Source: DASZHJ01 sp963735465
GTDB taxonomy: Bacteria; Pseudomonadota; Alphaproteobacteria; ATCC43930; CGMCC-115725
Direction: 5' to 3'
DNA: 64,000 bases
NCBI GenBank assembly: GCA_963735465.1
Contig: CAVTLA010000001.1
Location: forward strand, 4,712,001 to 4,776,000
Both the position numbers and the translations under genes were made by a program. The stretch's first letter is position 1. Each line of letters begins with the position of its first letter. This document shows, in pieces, positions 1 through 7,295 of this stretch. Under the pieces are notes generated by a model. That model had not been told where the DNA came from. It worked only from the letters and a program-made list of their open reading frames with translations, and made no database searches.

Positions 1-549
1 CTCTCGGAGGAGATGCTGGCGGCGGTGCGGGGCTCCGCGGCGGAGCGGGGCCTGGGCAATATCGTGACACACCAGGGCGCGGTGGAGCGGCTCCCCTTCG
101 AGGACGCGTCCTTCGATTTCGTCATCAGCCGTCTCAGCGCCCATCACTGGCGCGATTTCGCCGCCGGCCTGCGGGAGGCGCGGCGCGTCCTCAAGCGCTC
201 CGGCCGCGCGGTCTTCATCGACGGGGTGACGCCGGGGCAGGGCCTCCTCGACACCTATCTGCAGACGATCGAGCTGCTACGGGACCCCTCGCACTTCCGC
301 AACTATTCCCGCGCCGAGTGGCGCCAGGCGCTGACCGACGCGGGCTTCGTCCCCGACGCCGGCACGCTGCGGAAGCTGCCCCTGGACTTCTCCTCCTGGG
401 TCGCCCGCATCAACACGCCGGAAATCCATGTGAAGGCGATCCGCTCGCTCCACGGCAAGGTGTCGAAGGACGTGCTGGATTATTTCCAGACCAAGCCCGA
501 CGGCAGCTTCACCCTCGACATCATGACCTTCAACGCGACGCCGGCGTAG
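1..549 (+). CDS. SAM-dependent methyltransferase, C-terminal part (5' end outside window)
   Basis: Open from the first base of the window to a TAG at 547-549, so the N-terminal SAM-binding loop is missing. The visible part reads through a post-motif-III stretch (FDFVISRLSAHHW, about residues 37-49 of the visible part) and REARRVLKRSGRAVFID, the usual 'make the report, build the conclusion' region of class I (UbiE/Methyltransf_11-like) methyltransferases. Such enzymes transfer a methyl group from S-adenosylmethionine to a small molecule in the cytoplasm. The substrate cannot be told from this part. The next gene is convergent and only one base away, so no operon partner is visible downstream. 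Confidence 0.8.
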   Translation, partial: LSEEMLAAVRGSAAERGLGNIVTHQGAVERLPFEDASFDFVISRLSAHHWRDFAAGLREARRVLKRSGRAVFIDGVTPGQGLLDTYLQTIELLRDPSHFRNYSRAEWRQALTDAGFVPDAGTLRKLPLDFSSWVARINTPEIHVKAIRSLHGKVSKDVLDYFQTKPDGSFTLDIMTFNATPA

Positions 550-550
550 A

Positions 551-985
551 TCAGTAGACGGTTTCCGGCGGCTCGGCGGGCGCGACGTCAAGCTTGATCA
601 CGATCCGGTCGTTGTCGCTGCGCACCACCAGGAAATCGACGGTCTCGCTGGTGCCGAGATTCCGCTCCTGGTGCGGGACGTGGGGCGCGAAGTAGATGAA
701 ATCGCCGGGCCCTACTTCCGCGGCGAATTCCAGCCACTCGCCCCAGCGGATCTCGCTGCGGCCCTTCACGACGTAGACCGCCACCTCGTGCCGGCCGTGA
801 TGGTGCGCGCCGGTGTTCGCGTTGGGCGGCAGCGTGACCGTGCCGATCCAGGTCTCTTTTCCGCCGCTGCCGGTGAAATCGAACGCGGTAGCGCGTCCGG
901 TTCCCGAGGGTCCGCGCATCGCCGCGTCCAGGGACGTGGCGCGCACCACTCGCACGCCGTCGGTCCGCCAGTTTGGTGCGCTCAT
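551..985 (-). CDS. Cupin domain protein
   Basis: A 144-residue single-domain cupin. Cupin motif 1 is visible as GAHHHGRHEVAVYVVKGRSE (residues 59-78), with a His cluster for metal binding, and motif 2 as GPGDFIYFAPHVPHQ (about 92-106). The fold binds a divalent metal; members are dioxygenases, isomerases or sugar- and metabolite-binding proteins, and the exact reaction is unknown. The ATG at 985 lies two bases after the stop of the aldo/keto reductase gene, so the two are probably translationally coupled as the end of a three-gene minus-strand operon (DapA-like lyase, aldo/keto reductase, cupin). An upstream in-frame extension runs antisense-like through the reductase gene and was discarded. 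Confidence 0.85.
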   Translation of the reverse strand: MSAPNWRTDGVRVVRATSLDAAMRGPSGTGRATAFDFTGSGGKETWIGTVTLPPNANTGAHHHGRHEVAVYVVKGRSEIRWGEWLEFAAEVGPGDFIYFAPHVPHQERNLGTSETVDFLVVRSDNDRIVIKLDVAPAEPPETVY

Positions 986-987
986 TG

Positions 988-1812
988 TCACGCGGCGTCC
1001 CAGTCCGGCGACCAGCCGGGATTGACGACGCGGGTCTTGGCGGGCAGCCCGTCGAGGGCGCGGCGGTCCTCGGCGTCGAGCTCGAAATCGAAGATGTCGA
1101 AATTCTCCCGGGCGTGCTTCTCGGTGGAGGTGCGGGGGATGGCGGTGACGCCCCTCTGCTCCACGAGCCAGCGCAGCGCCACCTGGCTCAGGCTCATGCC
1201 GTGCTTCTTGGCGACGCGCTCCGCCACCGCGTTGCCCGCGAGCTTGCCGCGGGCGAGGGGACAATAGGCGGTGACGACAATGCCGTGCTTGCGGGCATAG
1301 TCCAGGACCGGCTTCTGGGACAGCAGCAGGTGGTATTCCACCTGATTGCAGGCGATGCCGTCGCCGAGCTTGGCCACGGCTTCCTGCATCAGCGCCACGG
1401 TGAAGTTGCTGACGCCGATCTGCCGCACCTTGCCGGCGGACTGGAGCTTGGCGAAGGCGTCGAGAGTCTCCGCCACCGGCACCTCCGCATTGGGCCAATG
1501 GATCAGCAGGAGATCGACGTAGTCCGTGCGGAGCTTCTTGAGGGATTGCTCGACCGACGGCGCCACCTTCGGCCCGGCCAAGCTCGCCATCCAGACTTTC
1601 GTGGTGAGAAAGATGTCGCTCCGCGCCAGCTTCGAGGCGGCGATGGCGCGGCCCACCTCCGCCTCGTTCTCGTAGACCTGGGCGGTATCGACGTGGCGAT
1701 AGCCGATCTCCAGCGCCGCCGCGACCGCCCGCTCGCAGGTGCCGCCGGTGAGCTGCCAGGTGCCGAATCCCAGGGCCGGCACCTTGGTTCCGCGCATATC
1801 CGCAAAGATCAT
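988..1812 (-). CDS. Aldo/keto reductase
   Basis: A 274-residue NADPH-dependent aldo/keto reductase, the usual length for the DkgA/B-like branch. The catalytic tetrad is visible: Asp42 and Tyr47 in VDTAQVYENE, Lys72 in TTKVW and His105 in LLLIHWPN. The C-terminal part contains the cofactor-binding segment with AIPRTSTEKHARENFD. The ATG at 1812 is preceded by AAGGAA at a 9-base spacing, better supported than a start 23 codons upstream inside the neighbouring gene. It sits 25 bases after the DapA-like gene and 2 bases before the cupin gene. It probably reduces an aldehyde or keto acid made by the lyase next door; this role is inferred from context only. Confidence 0.9.
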   Translation of the reverse strand: MIFADMRGTKVPALGFGTWQLTGGTCERAVAAALEIGYRHVDTAQVYENEAEVGRAIAASKLARSDIFLTTKVWMASLAGPKVAPSVEQSLKKLRTDYVDLLLIHWPNAEVPVAETLDAFAKLQSAGKVRQIGVSNFTVALMQEAVAKLGDGIACNQVEYHLLLSQKPVLDYARKHGIVVTAYCPLARGKLAGNAVAERVAKKHGMSLSQVALRWLVEQRGVTAIPRTSTEKHARENFDIFDFELDAEDRRALDGLPAKTRVVNPGWSPDWDAA

Positions 1813-1837
1813 GTCATGAATTTCCTTGAGAGTGATG

Positions 1838-2794
1838 TCAGGCGGCGCGGTCGAAGGCGGTTCCGATCCTGGCGGCGGCAAGCGCCGCCTTCAGGCGCTC
1901 GATCTCCACCGCCGGCAGCTTCATCAGCGGCGGCCGCACCACCGCCCGCGGGAGCCGGCCCAGCAGTACCAGCGCCTCCTTCATGCGGTTGTGCATGTCG
2001 AGGAAGGGCGGCGCGTAGAACGCCTGCACCAGAGGATACATGCGGTCGTTGACCGCCTGCGCCGCGGCGAGATCCTTCGCCTGCACCGCCTCGAAGAGCG
2101 CCGCCTGGAGATCCGAGATCACGCTGCCCGCGCCCGACAGCAGCCCGCCGCAGCCCAGCACCAGGGAGCTCATGAGCCAGGCGCTGTGGGTGCTGAGGAC
2201 GGTGACCGGGCGCTTCAGCGCGGCGAGAGTGCGGATGTGGCGCTCGTGCAGCATCGCGTCGTTGGACCAGTCCTTGATGGCGCGGATGCTGGGGACGTCC
2301 TCGAGGAGCCGCAGCAGCGTCTCGAGGGGATATCCCAAGCCGCCGCCGAGGGGATACTGGAAGAGGATGAGCGGCAGATCCGTGGCGTCGGCGATGCGCT
2401 TGAAATGGGCGAGCGCCATCTCCGGCCGGAGCTGACCGCCCATCCCCATGCTGTTGGGCGGAAAGACCAGGAGCGCCGAGGCGCCGCCGCGCGCCGCCAT
2501 GGCCGCGATCTTGGCCGCCTGCAGGCTGCCGTCGCTGTAGACGCCTGAAATCACCGGCAGCCGGTCGCCAATCTCGTCCATGGTGAGATCGAGTACCTGC
2601 GCCTGCTCCTCGACGGTGCAGGCATGCACCTCGGAGGCGTGTCCGTTGGTGGTGACGGCGGTGATGCCCCGAACGTCCGCGAGATCGCTCAGATGCTGGC
2701 GATAGGCCGCCCCGTCGATCCCGAAATCCTCGTCGAAGGGCAGCAAGCAGGCGGGGATGACGCCCGACGGGGCATAGTCCTTGAAGCGGGGCAT
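1838..2794 (-). CDS. Dihydrodipicolinate synthase/N-acetylneuraminate lyase family protein
   Basis: A 318-residue class I aldolase of the DapA/NanA superfamily. The Schiff-base lysine is Lys174 in RAIKDWS, and the supporting tyrosine is Tyr147 in LFQYPLG. The phosphate/carboxylate-binding GTTGE-type loop is present in altered form as TTNGHASEVHA (48-58). The altered loop and the neighbours (aldo/keto reductase and cupin on the same strand) argue against lysine biosynthesis and for a catabolic keto-acid lyase or dehydratase. The start is supported by GAGGAGAGG ahead of the ATG. It is the first gene of the three-gene operon; a repeat element lies just upstream of its promoter region. Confidence 0.88.
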   Translation of the reverse strand: MPRFKDYAPSGVIPACLLPFDEDFGIDGAAYRQHLSDLADVRGITAVTTNGHASEVHACTVEEQAQVLDLTMDEIGDRLPVISGVYSDGSLQAAKIAAMAARGGASALLVFPPNSMGMGGQLRPEMALAHFKRIADATDLPLILFQYPLGGGLGYPLETLLRLLEDVPSIRAIKDWSNDAMLHERHIRTLAALKRPVTVLSTHSAWLMSSLVLGCGGLLSGAGSVISDLQAALFEAVQAKDLAAAQAVNDRMYPLVQAFYAPPFLDMHNRMKEALVLLGRLPRAVVRPPLMKLPAVEIERLKAALAAARIGTAFDRAA

Positions 2795-2881
2795 GCGGAT
2801 CCTCTCCTCGATGGGATATCCAAGTCTATACCGATTGGGGCTCGGAGGTCGAATGGGAGCGGTGGGAGCTGGGGAAGTGCT

Positions 2882-2999
2882 GTGCGTCCTTCAACTCGTC
2901 CGCTACGCGGCCGGCTCAGGATGAGGCGATTTTCTTTGTGCCATCAAAGATGCTCCTCATCCTGAGCCAAGCCCGAAGGGCTTGAGTCGAAGGACGCAC
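2882..2999. repeat. Interspersed palindromic element, copy 1 (forward)
   Basis: Long imperfect inverted repeat. The left arm starts GTGCGTCCTTCAACTCG and ends CTCAGGATGAGG; the right arm starts CCTCATCCTGAG and ends CGAAGGACGCAC. The centre reads GATTTTCTTTGTGCCATC. Secondary small hairpins (for example AAGCCCGAAGGGCTT) lie inside the arms. It separates two minus-strand genes (BKACE and the DapA-like operon). The same element recurs at 5299, 22612, 44348, 57178 and 63748, with half copies at 39559 and 62884. Confidence 0.9.
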
Positions 3000-3013
3000 C
3001 ACCTTGCACCCTC

Positions 3014-3901
3014 TCACCCCATCTCCAGCATCTCCCGCGCCTCCGCCGGCGTCGCGATCTCGCGGCCCATGGCGCGGGCGAGGTCGGCGACGCGGCGGAT
3101 GACCTCGCCATTGGTGGGCGTGCCGAGCTCGGGATAGAGATAGTCGCCGAGGCCGATGGCGACGTGCCCGCCCATCTCGATGGCGGCGGCGGCGGGGCCG
3201 TAGAGGTTGCCGATCTTGTTGCAGACGCTCCACTCGATGCGCCGGCGCGCCGGCAGAAATTCCAGATGCGCGAGGAGGCCGCTGATAGTGCCGGGATGGC
3301 CGCCGAGGATGCCGCCGTCGGTGAGCTCGAAGAGGAGATAGGCGGGCTCCCCGGCGATCCCCATCTCCAGGAACGCCTCGAGAGTGCGGGTGAACGGCAC
3401 CGCCCAGGAGACGAAGGCGGGCTTGATGCCGAGCGTCGGCAGCGTGGTGGCGAAGTGCTGCAGCGTCGCGATGGAATTCAGATAAGTCTTGTCGCCGGAG
3501 CCATAGCGCTTCGCCACGGCATCGTACGTGTCGATGTTGGTGCTGCCCATGTCGATGGGGGCGAAGTCCGGCTTGAGGGCGGGATCCTTCGCCAGCGCCG
3601 TCACCGTGGCGAGACGCGCGGCGGCGTCGCCGGCAACCGTCACCTGGCCCAGCGTCGAATGCACGAGGACGTCGGACTGGCGGCGGATCGCGCGGATGGC
3701 GGCGCCTGTCGTGTCGATGTCGTGGGCCGGGGAGCCGTCCGGCTTGCGGCCGTGGAAATGCACGATGGCGGCTCCGGCCTCGCGCGCCTCGGCGGCGGCG
3801 CGGCCGATCTCGTCGGGTGTATAGGGCACGTTCGGATTTTCTCCCCGCATCATGTATTCGTTAATGCGGGCCTCGATGATGAGCTTTTGCCGCGCGGGCA
3901 T
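3014..3901 (-). CDS. 3-keto-5-aminohexanoate cleavage (BKACE, DUF849) family protein
   Basis: A 295-residue member of the BKACE family, zinc enzymes that split a beta-keto acid with acetyl-CoA to give acetoacetate and a new acyl-CoA. The zinc-binding HxH pair is visible as His48 and His50 in IVHFHGR, and the C-terminal GGHVAIGLGDY (244-254) matches the family's GGHxRxGxED-type signature. The N-terminal NE dipeptide in ARINEY replaces the more usual TGA-type start. The ATG at 3901 is used because upstream in-frame sequence is antisense to the flavin oxidase and has a composition unlike protein. The natural beta-keto acid cannot be read from sequence. It is divergent from the flavin oxidase gene. 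Confidence 0.85.
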   Translation of the reverse strand: MPARQKLIIEARINEYMMRGENPNVPYTPDEIGRAAAEAREAGAAIVHFHGRKPDGSPAHDIDTTGAAIRAIRRQSDVLVHSTLGQVTVAGDAAARLATVTALAKDPALKPDFAPIDMGSTNIDTYDAVAKRYGSGDKTYLNSIATLQHFATTLPTLGIKPAFVSWAVPFTRTLEAFLEMGIAGEPAYLLFELTDGGILGGHPGTISGLLAHLEFLPARRRIEWSVCNKIGNLYGPAAAAIEMGGHVAIGLGDYLYPELGTPTNGEVIRRVADLARAMGREIATPAEAREMLEMG

Positions 3902-4027
3902 TCCAGTCACCGGTTTGCGGTGGAGCTCGGATGGTCCGCGACATCTGTTGCGATTGCAACCGTGCTGCGTCTTCTTGCCACTCCGACCCCTCTGGACCCC
4001 ACTAGGAAACCCCGCTAGACCGGCACC

Positions 4028-5284
4028 ATGGCCGAGCCGGTGATGGATGCGGATGTGGCGATCGTGGGCGCGGGGGCGGCGGGTCTCGCCGCCGCCCGGC
4101 GCCTCCTGGATCTGGGACTGCGCGTCCTGGTGCTGGAGGCGCGGGACCGCATCGGCGGCCGCTCTCACACGGTCGTCACGTCCAGCGGCTACGCCGCGGA
4201 TCTCGGCTGCGGCTGGCTGCATTCGGCGGACCGCAATCCCTGGGTTCCCATCGCCCGCAAGCTCGGCTTCACCGTCGACCAGACGCTGCCGGGGTGGGGC
4301 GAGCGCCTGGTGCGTTCCGGCTACAGCCAGGCGGAGCAGGACGAGTGGGTGCGCACGCGGGAGGAATTTTATCGCCGGCTGGAGGAGGCCGCGAACCAGC
4401 CCGACCGCCCCGCCAGCGAGCTCCTGGAGCCGGGCAATCGCTGGAACGCGCTGCTGAACGCCATCAGCACCTATGCCAACGGCGTCGAGCTCGAGCATCT
4501 CTCCGCTCACGACTACAACAACTACGACAGCACCGACATCAATTGGCGGGTGCGCGAGGGCTACGGCGCGCTGGTGGCGCGCTTCGCCGCCGAAGTGCCG
4601 GTGACGCTCTCGACACCGGTGGCGCGCATCGACTGGAGCGGCTCGCCGGTCGTGCTGGAGACATCCGCCGGCACGCTCAGGAGCCGTGTCGCGATCCTGG
4701 CGGCGCCGCCGACGATGGTGGCCAATGACAGCATCCGCTTCTCGCCGACGCTGCCGCCGACGAAGCTCCGGGCGGCGCACGGGCTGCCGCTCGGCGTCGA
4801 CAACAAGCTGTTCCTCTCGCTGGCCGACAACTGGTCCGACGTCGGCAGCAACTGGCACGTGGCCGGCTCGGTGGAGCGCACCGCCACCGCCTCCTATCAG
4901 CTGAAGCCGCTGGGGGCGCCGGTCGTGGAGATGTTCGTGGGCGGCGAGCTCGGCCGCGATCTCGAGCGCGCGGGGATCGAGGCCATGACCGACTTCGCCC
5001 GCGACGAGCTCGCCGGCGTCTTCGGCAACCGGATCCGCGGCGATCTCACGCCGCTGCTGATGTCATCCTGGGCCACCGATCCCTATTCCCTCGGCAGCTA
5101 TTCCTTCGCCCGGCCGGGCCACGCGGAGGACCGCGCCGTCTGGGCCGCGGCGCTGGACGACCGCCTGTTCTTCGCCGGCGAGGCCTGCTCGACCCACGAT
5201 TTCTCCACCGGCCACGGCGCCTACCTCACCGGCGGCGCGGCGGCGGAACAGGTGATCGCGGCGCTGAAGAAGGCGGGTGGGTAG
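4028..5284 (+). CDS. FAD-dependent amine oxidase (flavin monoamine oxidase family)
   Basis: A 418-residue flavoprotein. The N-terminal dinucleotide-binding fold is DVAIVGAGAAGLAAARR, followed by VLVLEARDRIGGRSH with the acidic residue that binds the adenine ribose. The C-terminal FAD contact is LFFAGEACSTHDFSTGHG, typical of monoamine/polyamine oxidases. Such enzymes oxidise amines or amino acids to imines with release of hydrogen peroxide. There is no signal peptide, so it is expected to be cytoplasmic. It is transcribed away from the BKACE gene; a shared intergenic region of 126 bases probably holds both promoters. A palindromic element lies directly after its stop. Confidence 0.88.
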   Translation: MAEPVMDADVAIVGAGAAGLAAARRLLDLGLRVLVLEARDRIGGRSHTVVTSSGYAADLGCGWLHSADRNPWVPIARKLGFTVDQTLPGWGERLVRSGYSQAEQDEWVRTREEFYRRLEEAANQPDRPASELLEPGNRWNALLNAISTYANGVELEHLSAHDYNNYDSTDINWRVREGYGALVARFAAEVPVTLSTPVARIDWSGSPVVLETSAGTLRSRVAILAAPPTMVANDSIRFSPTLPPTKLRAAHGLPLGVDNKLFLSLADNWSDVGSNWHVAGSVERTATASYQLKPLGAPVVEMFVGGELGRDLERAGIEAMTDFARDELAGVFGNRIRGDLTPLLMSSWATDPYSLGSYSFARPGHAEDRAVWAAALDDRLFFAGEACSTHDFSTGHGAYLTGGAAAEQVIAALKKAGG

Positions 5285-5298
5285 GGCAACAGCATCTC

Positions 5299-5406
5299 GC
5301 GTCCTTCGACGCGCTCGCTTCGCTCGCTTGCTCAGGATGAGGAGATTTTCTTTGAGACATCTCCCATCTTCCTCATCCTGAGCAAGCGAAGCGCGTCGAA
5401 GGACGC
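5299..5406. repeat. Interspersed palindromic element, copy 2 (forward)
   Basis: Arms GCGTCCTTCGACGCGC and its complement at the right end, inner arms CTCAGGATGAGG and CCTCATCCTGAG, centre GATTTTCTTTGAGACATC in the same orientation as copy 1. It lies between two convergent genes and could end transcription from both sides, but no T-tract follows it. Confidence 0.9.
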
Positions 5407-5421
5407 AACGCCCTCAGGCCC

Positions 5422-6489
5422 TCACCACGAGAACGCGATCGCGGCGGTGCCGACCTCGTCCGGCGTGTGCTGGCCGGTGAATTCCTCGGTGCGGCGGACG
5501 ACGCTGAGGTCGACGCGGAAGGCACTGGTCCAGAACAGCGAGACGCCGGCCTGAAGGTCGGCGACGAAGGTCTTCTTGTTGACGCTGGGGCTGGTGCGGA
5601 AGGAGTTGCCGTCCAGGAAGATGTTGTGGCCGACGGCGCGCCCCTGGGCGCCGGCGAAGAAGTACCAGCCGAGCTTGCTCTCGAGATGATCGGCATCGAA
5701 GTAGTCGGTGCCGGAGAGAGCCGGCCGGATGCGGATCGGCCCATAGTCCGCGTGCAGGTTCTGGCCGAAGCGGATCATGCCGCCGATGTCGCCGTAGGTG
5801 AAGACGTTGCCGGCGGTGCCGCCGACCTGGGGCACGAAGTCGACGCCATCCACGTTGCCGATGATCGGCAGGCGCCAGGCGCGCTCGTAGCTCACCATGA
5901 TGCCGGGCTCGTACTGGATCTGGCTGCTCCAGCCCTGGGCCTCCTTGATGCCGATGAACTGATGGAAATCGTTCTGCGTCTGCCGGCCGAGGGCGGCGGG
6001 ACCGACGACGCCGAGGTCGAGCTCCAGGTTCTCGAGGGAGCGCTGGTTGTTGTCCTGCAAAAGGCTGGTGCCGGCATAGAGCCAGCCACCGTAGGGCCGG
6101 TCCTTCGAGTCCGGCGGCCGCGCCTGGAGGTTCTTTGGCGTGAACAGGCTCTGCCCGAGGAAGACGGAATAGCGCCGCTGGATCGGCGCGTCGGCGCTGC
6201 CGGGGCCGAAAACCGGGGCGAAGCTCGGCGAGATGTCATTGAAGAAATTGAACGGCCCGTTCCAGCCGCTGTCGGGTTTGACATCGGGGAACAGGTTCGA
6301 GGCGCGCAGGCCCTGGGTGTAGTGCTTGTCGGAATTGAAATAGAGGGAGTCGTTTTCCTCCAGAAGCGTGAAGCGGTCGTTGTCGTCGGCGCGCGCCGGC
6401 GTCGGCGCCAAGCCCGTCCACAGCACCGCCGCCAGGGCGATGCTCGCCGCCATGGCTGAAATTCGCGCCCTGCTCATGCCCGATCCCAT
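5422..6489 (-). CDS. Lipid A deacylase LpxR family outer-membrane protein
   Basis: About 355 residues with a signal peptide ending ...LAPTPARA-DD. The mature start carries the LpxR/DUF2219 active-site signature: EENDSLYFNSDKHYTQG, containing the conserved Asn-Asp pair and the DxHYTxG motif, and later QNDFHQFIG with the catalytic-type histidine. LpxR is a 12-stranded beta-barrel that removes the 3'-acyloxyacyl group of lipid A at the cell surface in a calcium-dependent way. The protein ends in an aromatic residue after alternating polar/hydrophobic strands (IAFSW), as expected for a barrel. The ATG at 6489 has GGAG about 10 bases upstream; the ATG at 6477 is an alternative and leaves the signal peptide intact. 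Confidence 0.85.
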   Translation of the reverse strand: MGSGMSRARISAMAASIALAAVLWTGLAPTPARADDNDRFTLLEENDSLYFNSDKHYTQGLRASNLFPDVKPDSGWNGPFNFFNDISPSFAPVFGPGSADAPIQRRYSVFLGQSLFTPKNLQARPPDSKDRPYGGWLYAGTSLLQDNNQRSLENLELDLGVVGPAALGRQTQNDFHQFIGIKEAQGWSSQIQYEPGIMVSYERAWRLPIIGNVDGVDFVPQVGGTAGNVFTYGDIGGMIRFGQNLHADYGPIRIRPALSGTDYFDADHLESKLGWYFFAGAQGRAVGHNIFLDGNSFRTSPSVNKKTFVADLQAGVSLFWTSAFRVDLSVVRRTEEFTGQHTPDEVGTAAIAFSW

Positions 6490-6632
6490 ATGCCCGCGTC
6501 TCCACTCGTTTCCGGATGTGCCGGTCGCTGCGACCGCGCGAGCATGGTCGGTGGTGGGGGTGTATTTGCGAGTGACATTAAGCGGTTGCCCGATAAGGTC
6601 ACACCCGCGGTCCGGCGCCGCATGGCCGCGTC

Positions 6633-7283
6633 TCAAGCCGGGCGCTCGGCGACGTAGATCTCGATTCTCTCTTTGCCCTTGCCGATGTTCTTGCGCTTGA
6701 GCTCGATCGTGCCGATCTCGCCGGTGCGCTTGAGGTGGGTACCGCCGCAGGGCACCGGGGCGAACTCGGGTATCTGCCAGTAGCGGCGCTCCGCCGCCTC
6801 GTCGCTGTAGGCGCTGACGATAGCATGGTTGGCGGCAACGATCTGCTGCGCCGCCGCCGCGAGGGCCGGGAATAGCCCGGAGATGTTCTCGCCCCACTCG
6901 AAATCGATGCGGGCCTTCTCGGGGGCGATATGGGCGCCGATCTTCCGCACCGGACCCAGGGCGCGATAGACCAACTCCAGCACGATCTCCGCCGCGAAGT
7001 GGAGGCGCATCAGGCGATAGCGCCGCTGCCAGTCGATGCTGACCGCAACGGGATCGCCGGGCTTGAGACCGTGGCCGCTTGCCAGCGTGTAGCGGATCTC
7101 TCGCCCGTCCTTGCGGGCCTCCAGCACCGCGTGGCCGCCGATGCTTCCGCGATCGCTCTCCTGGCCGCCGGAGAGGGCATAGAAGATCGTGTCGTCGAGG
7201 GTGACGACGTCGCCCTCGACGCCGGCGACCCGGGTCTCCAACTGCGCGCGATAGGGATCTTCCCAGAAGACCTTCCGGGTCAT
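6633..7283 (-). CDS. Alanyl-tRNA editing protein, AlaX type
   Basis: A 216-residue free-standing editing domain related to the second half of AlaRS; it hydrolyses Ser- or Gly-tRNA(Ala). The N-terminal half is the AlaRS C-A-like barrel (GDVVTLDDTIFYALSGGQ). The zinc-site CxxxH is present as PCGGTH near residue 180. The partner HxxxH motif is altered: RLHFAAEIV gives HxxxE, so one ligand position differs from the textbook pattern. It starts 12 bases after the stop of the RND pump gene on the same strand and may be read through from the efflux operon, which would be an unusual linkage. Confidence 0.85.
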   Translation of the reverse strand: MTRKVFWEDPYRAQLETRVAGVEGDVVTLDDTIFYALSGGQESDRGSIGGHAVLEARKDGREIRYTLASGHGLKPGDPVAVSIDWQRRYRLMRLHFAAEIVLELVYRALGPVRKIGAHIAPEKARIDFEWGENISGLFPALAAAAQQIVAANHAIVSAYSDEAAERRYWQIPEFAPVPCGGTHLKRTGEIGTIELKRKNIGKGKERIEIYVAERPA

Positions 7284-7295
7284 GGCCGAGGCACG

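Noticed and set aside
1838..2794. Calling the DapA-like protein dapA
   Set aside because: The GTTGE loop is changed and the gene lies with a reductase and cupin, not in a lysine pathway setting.
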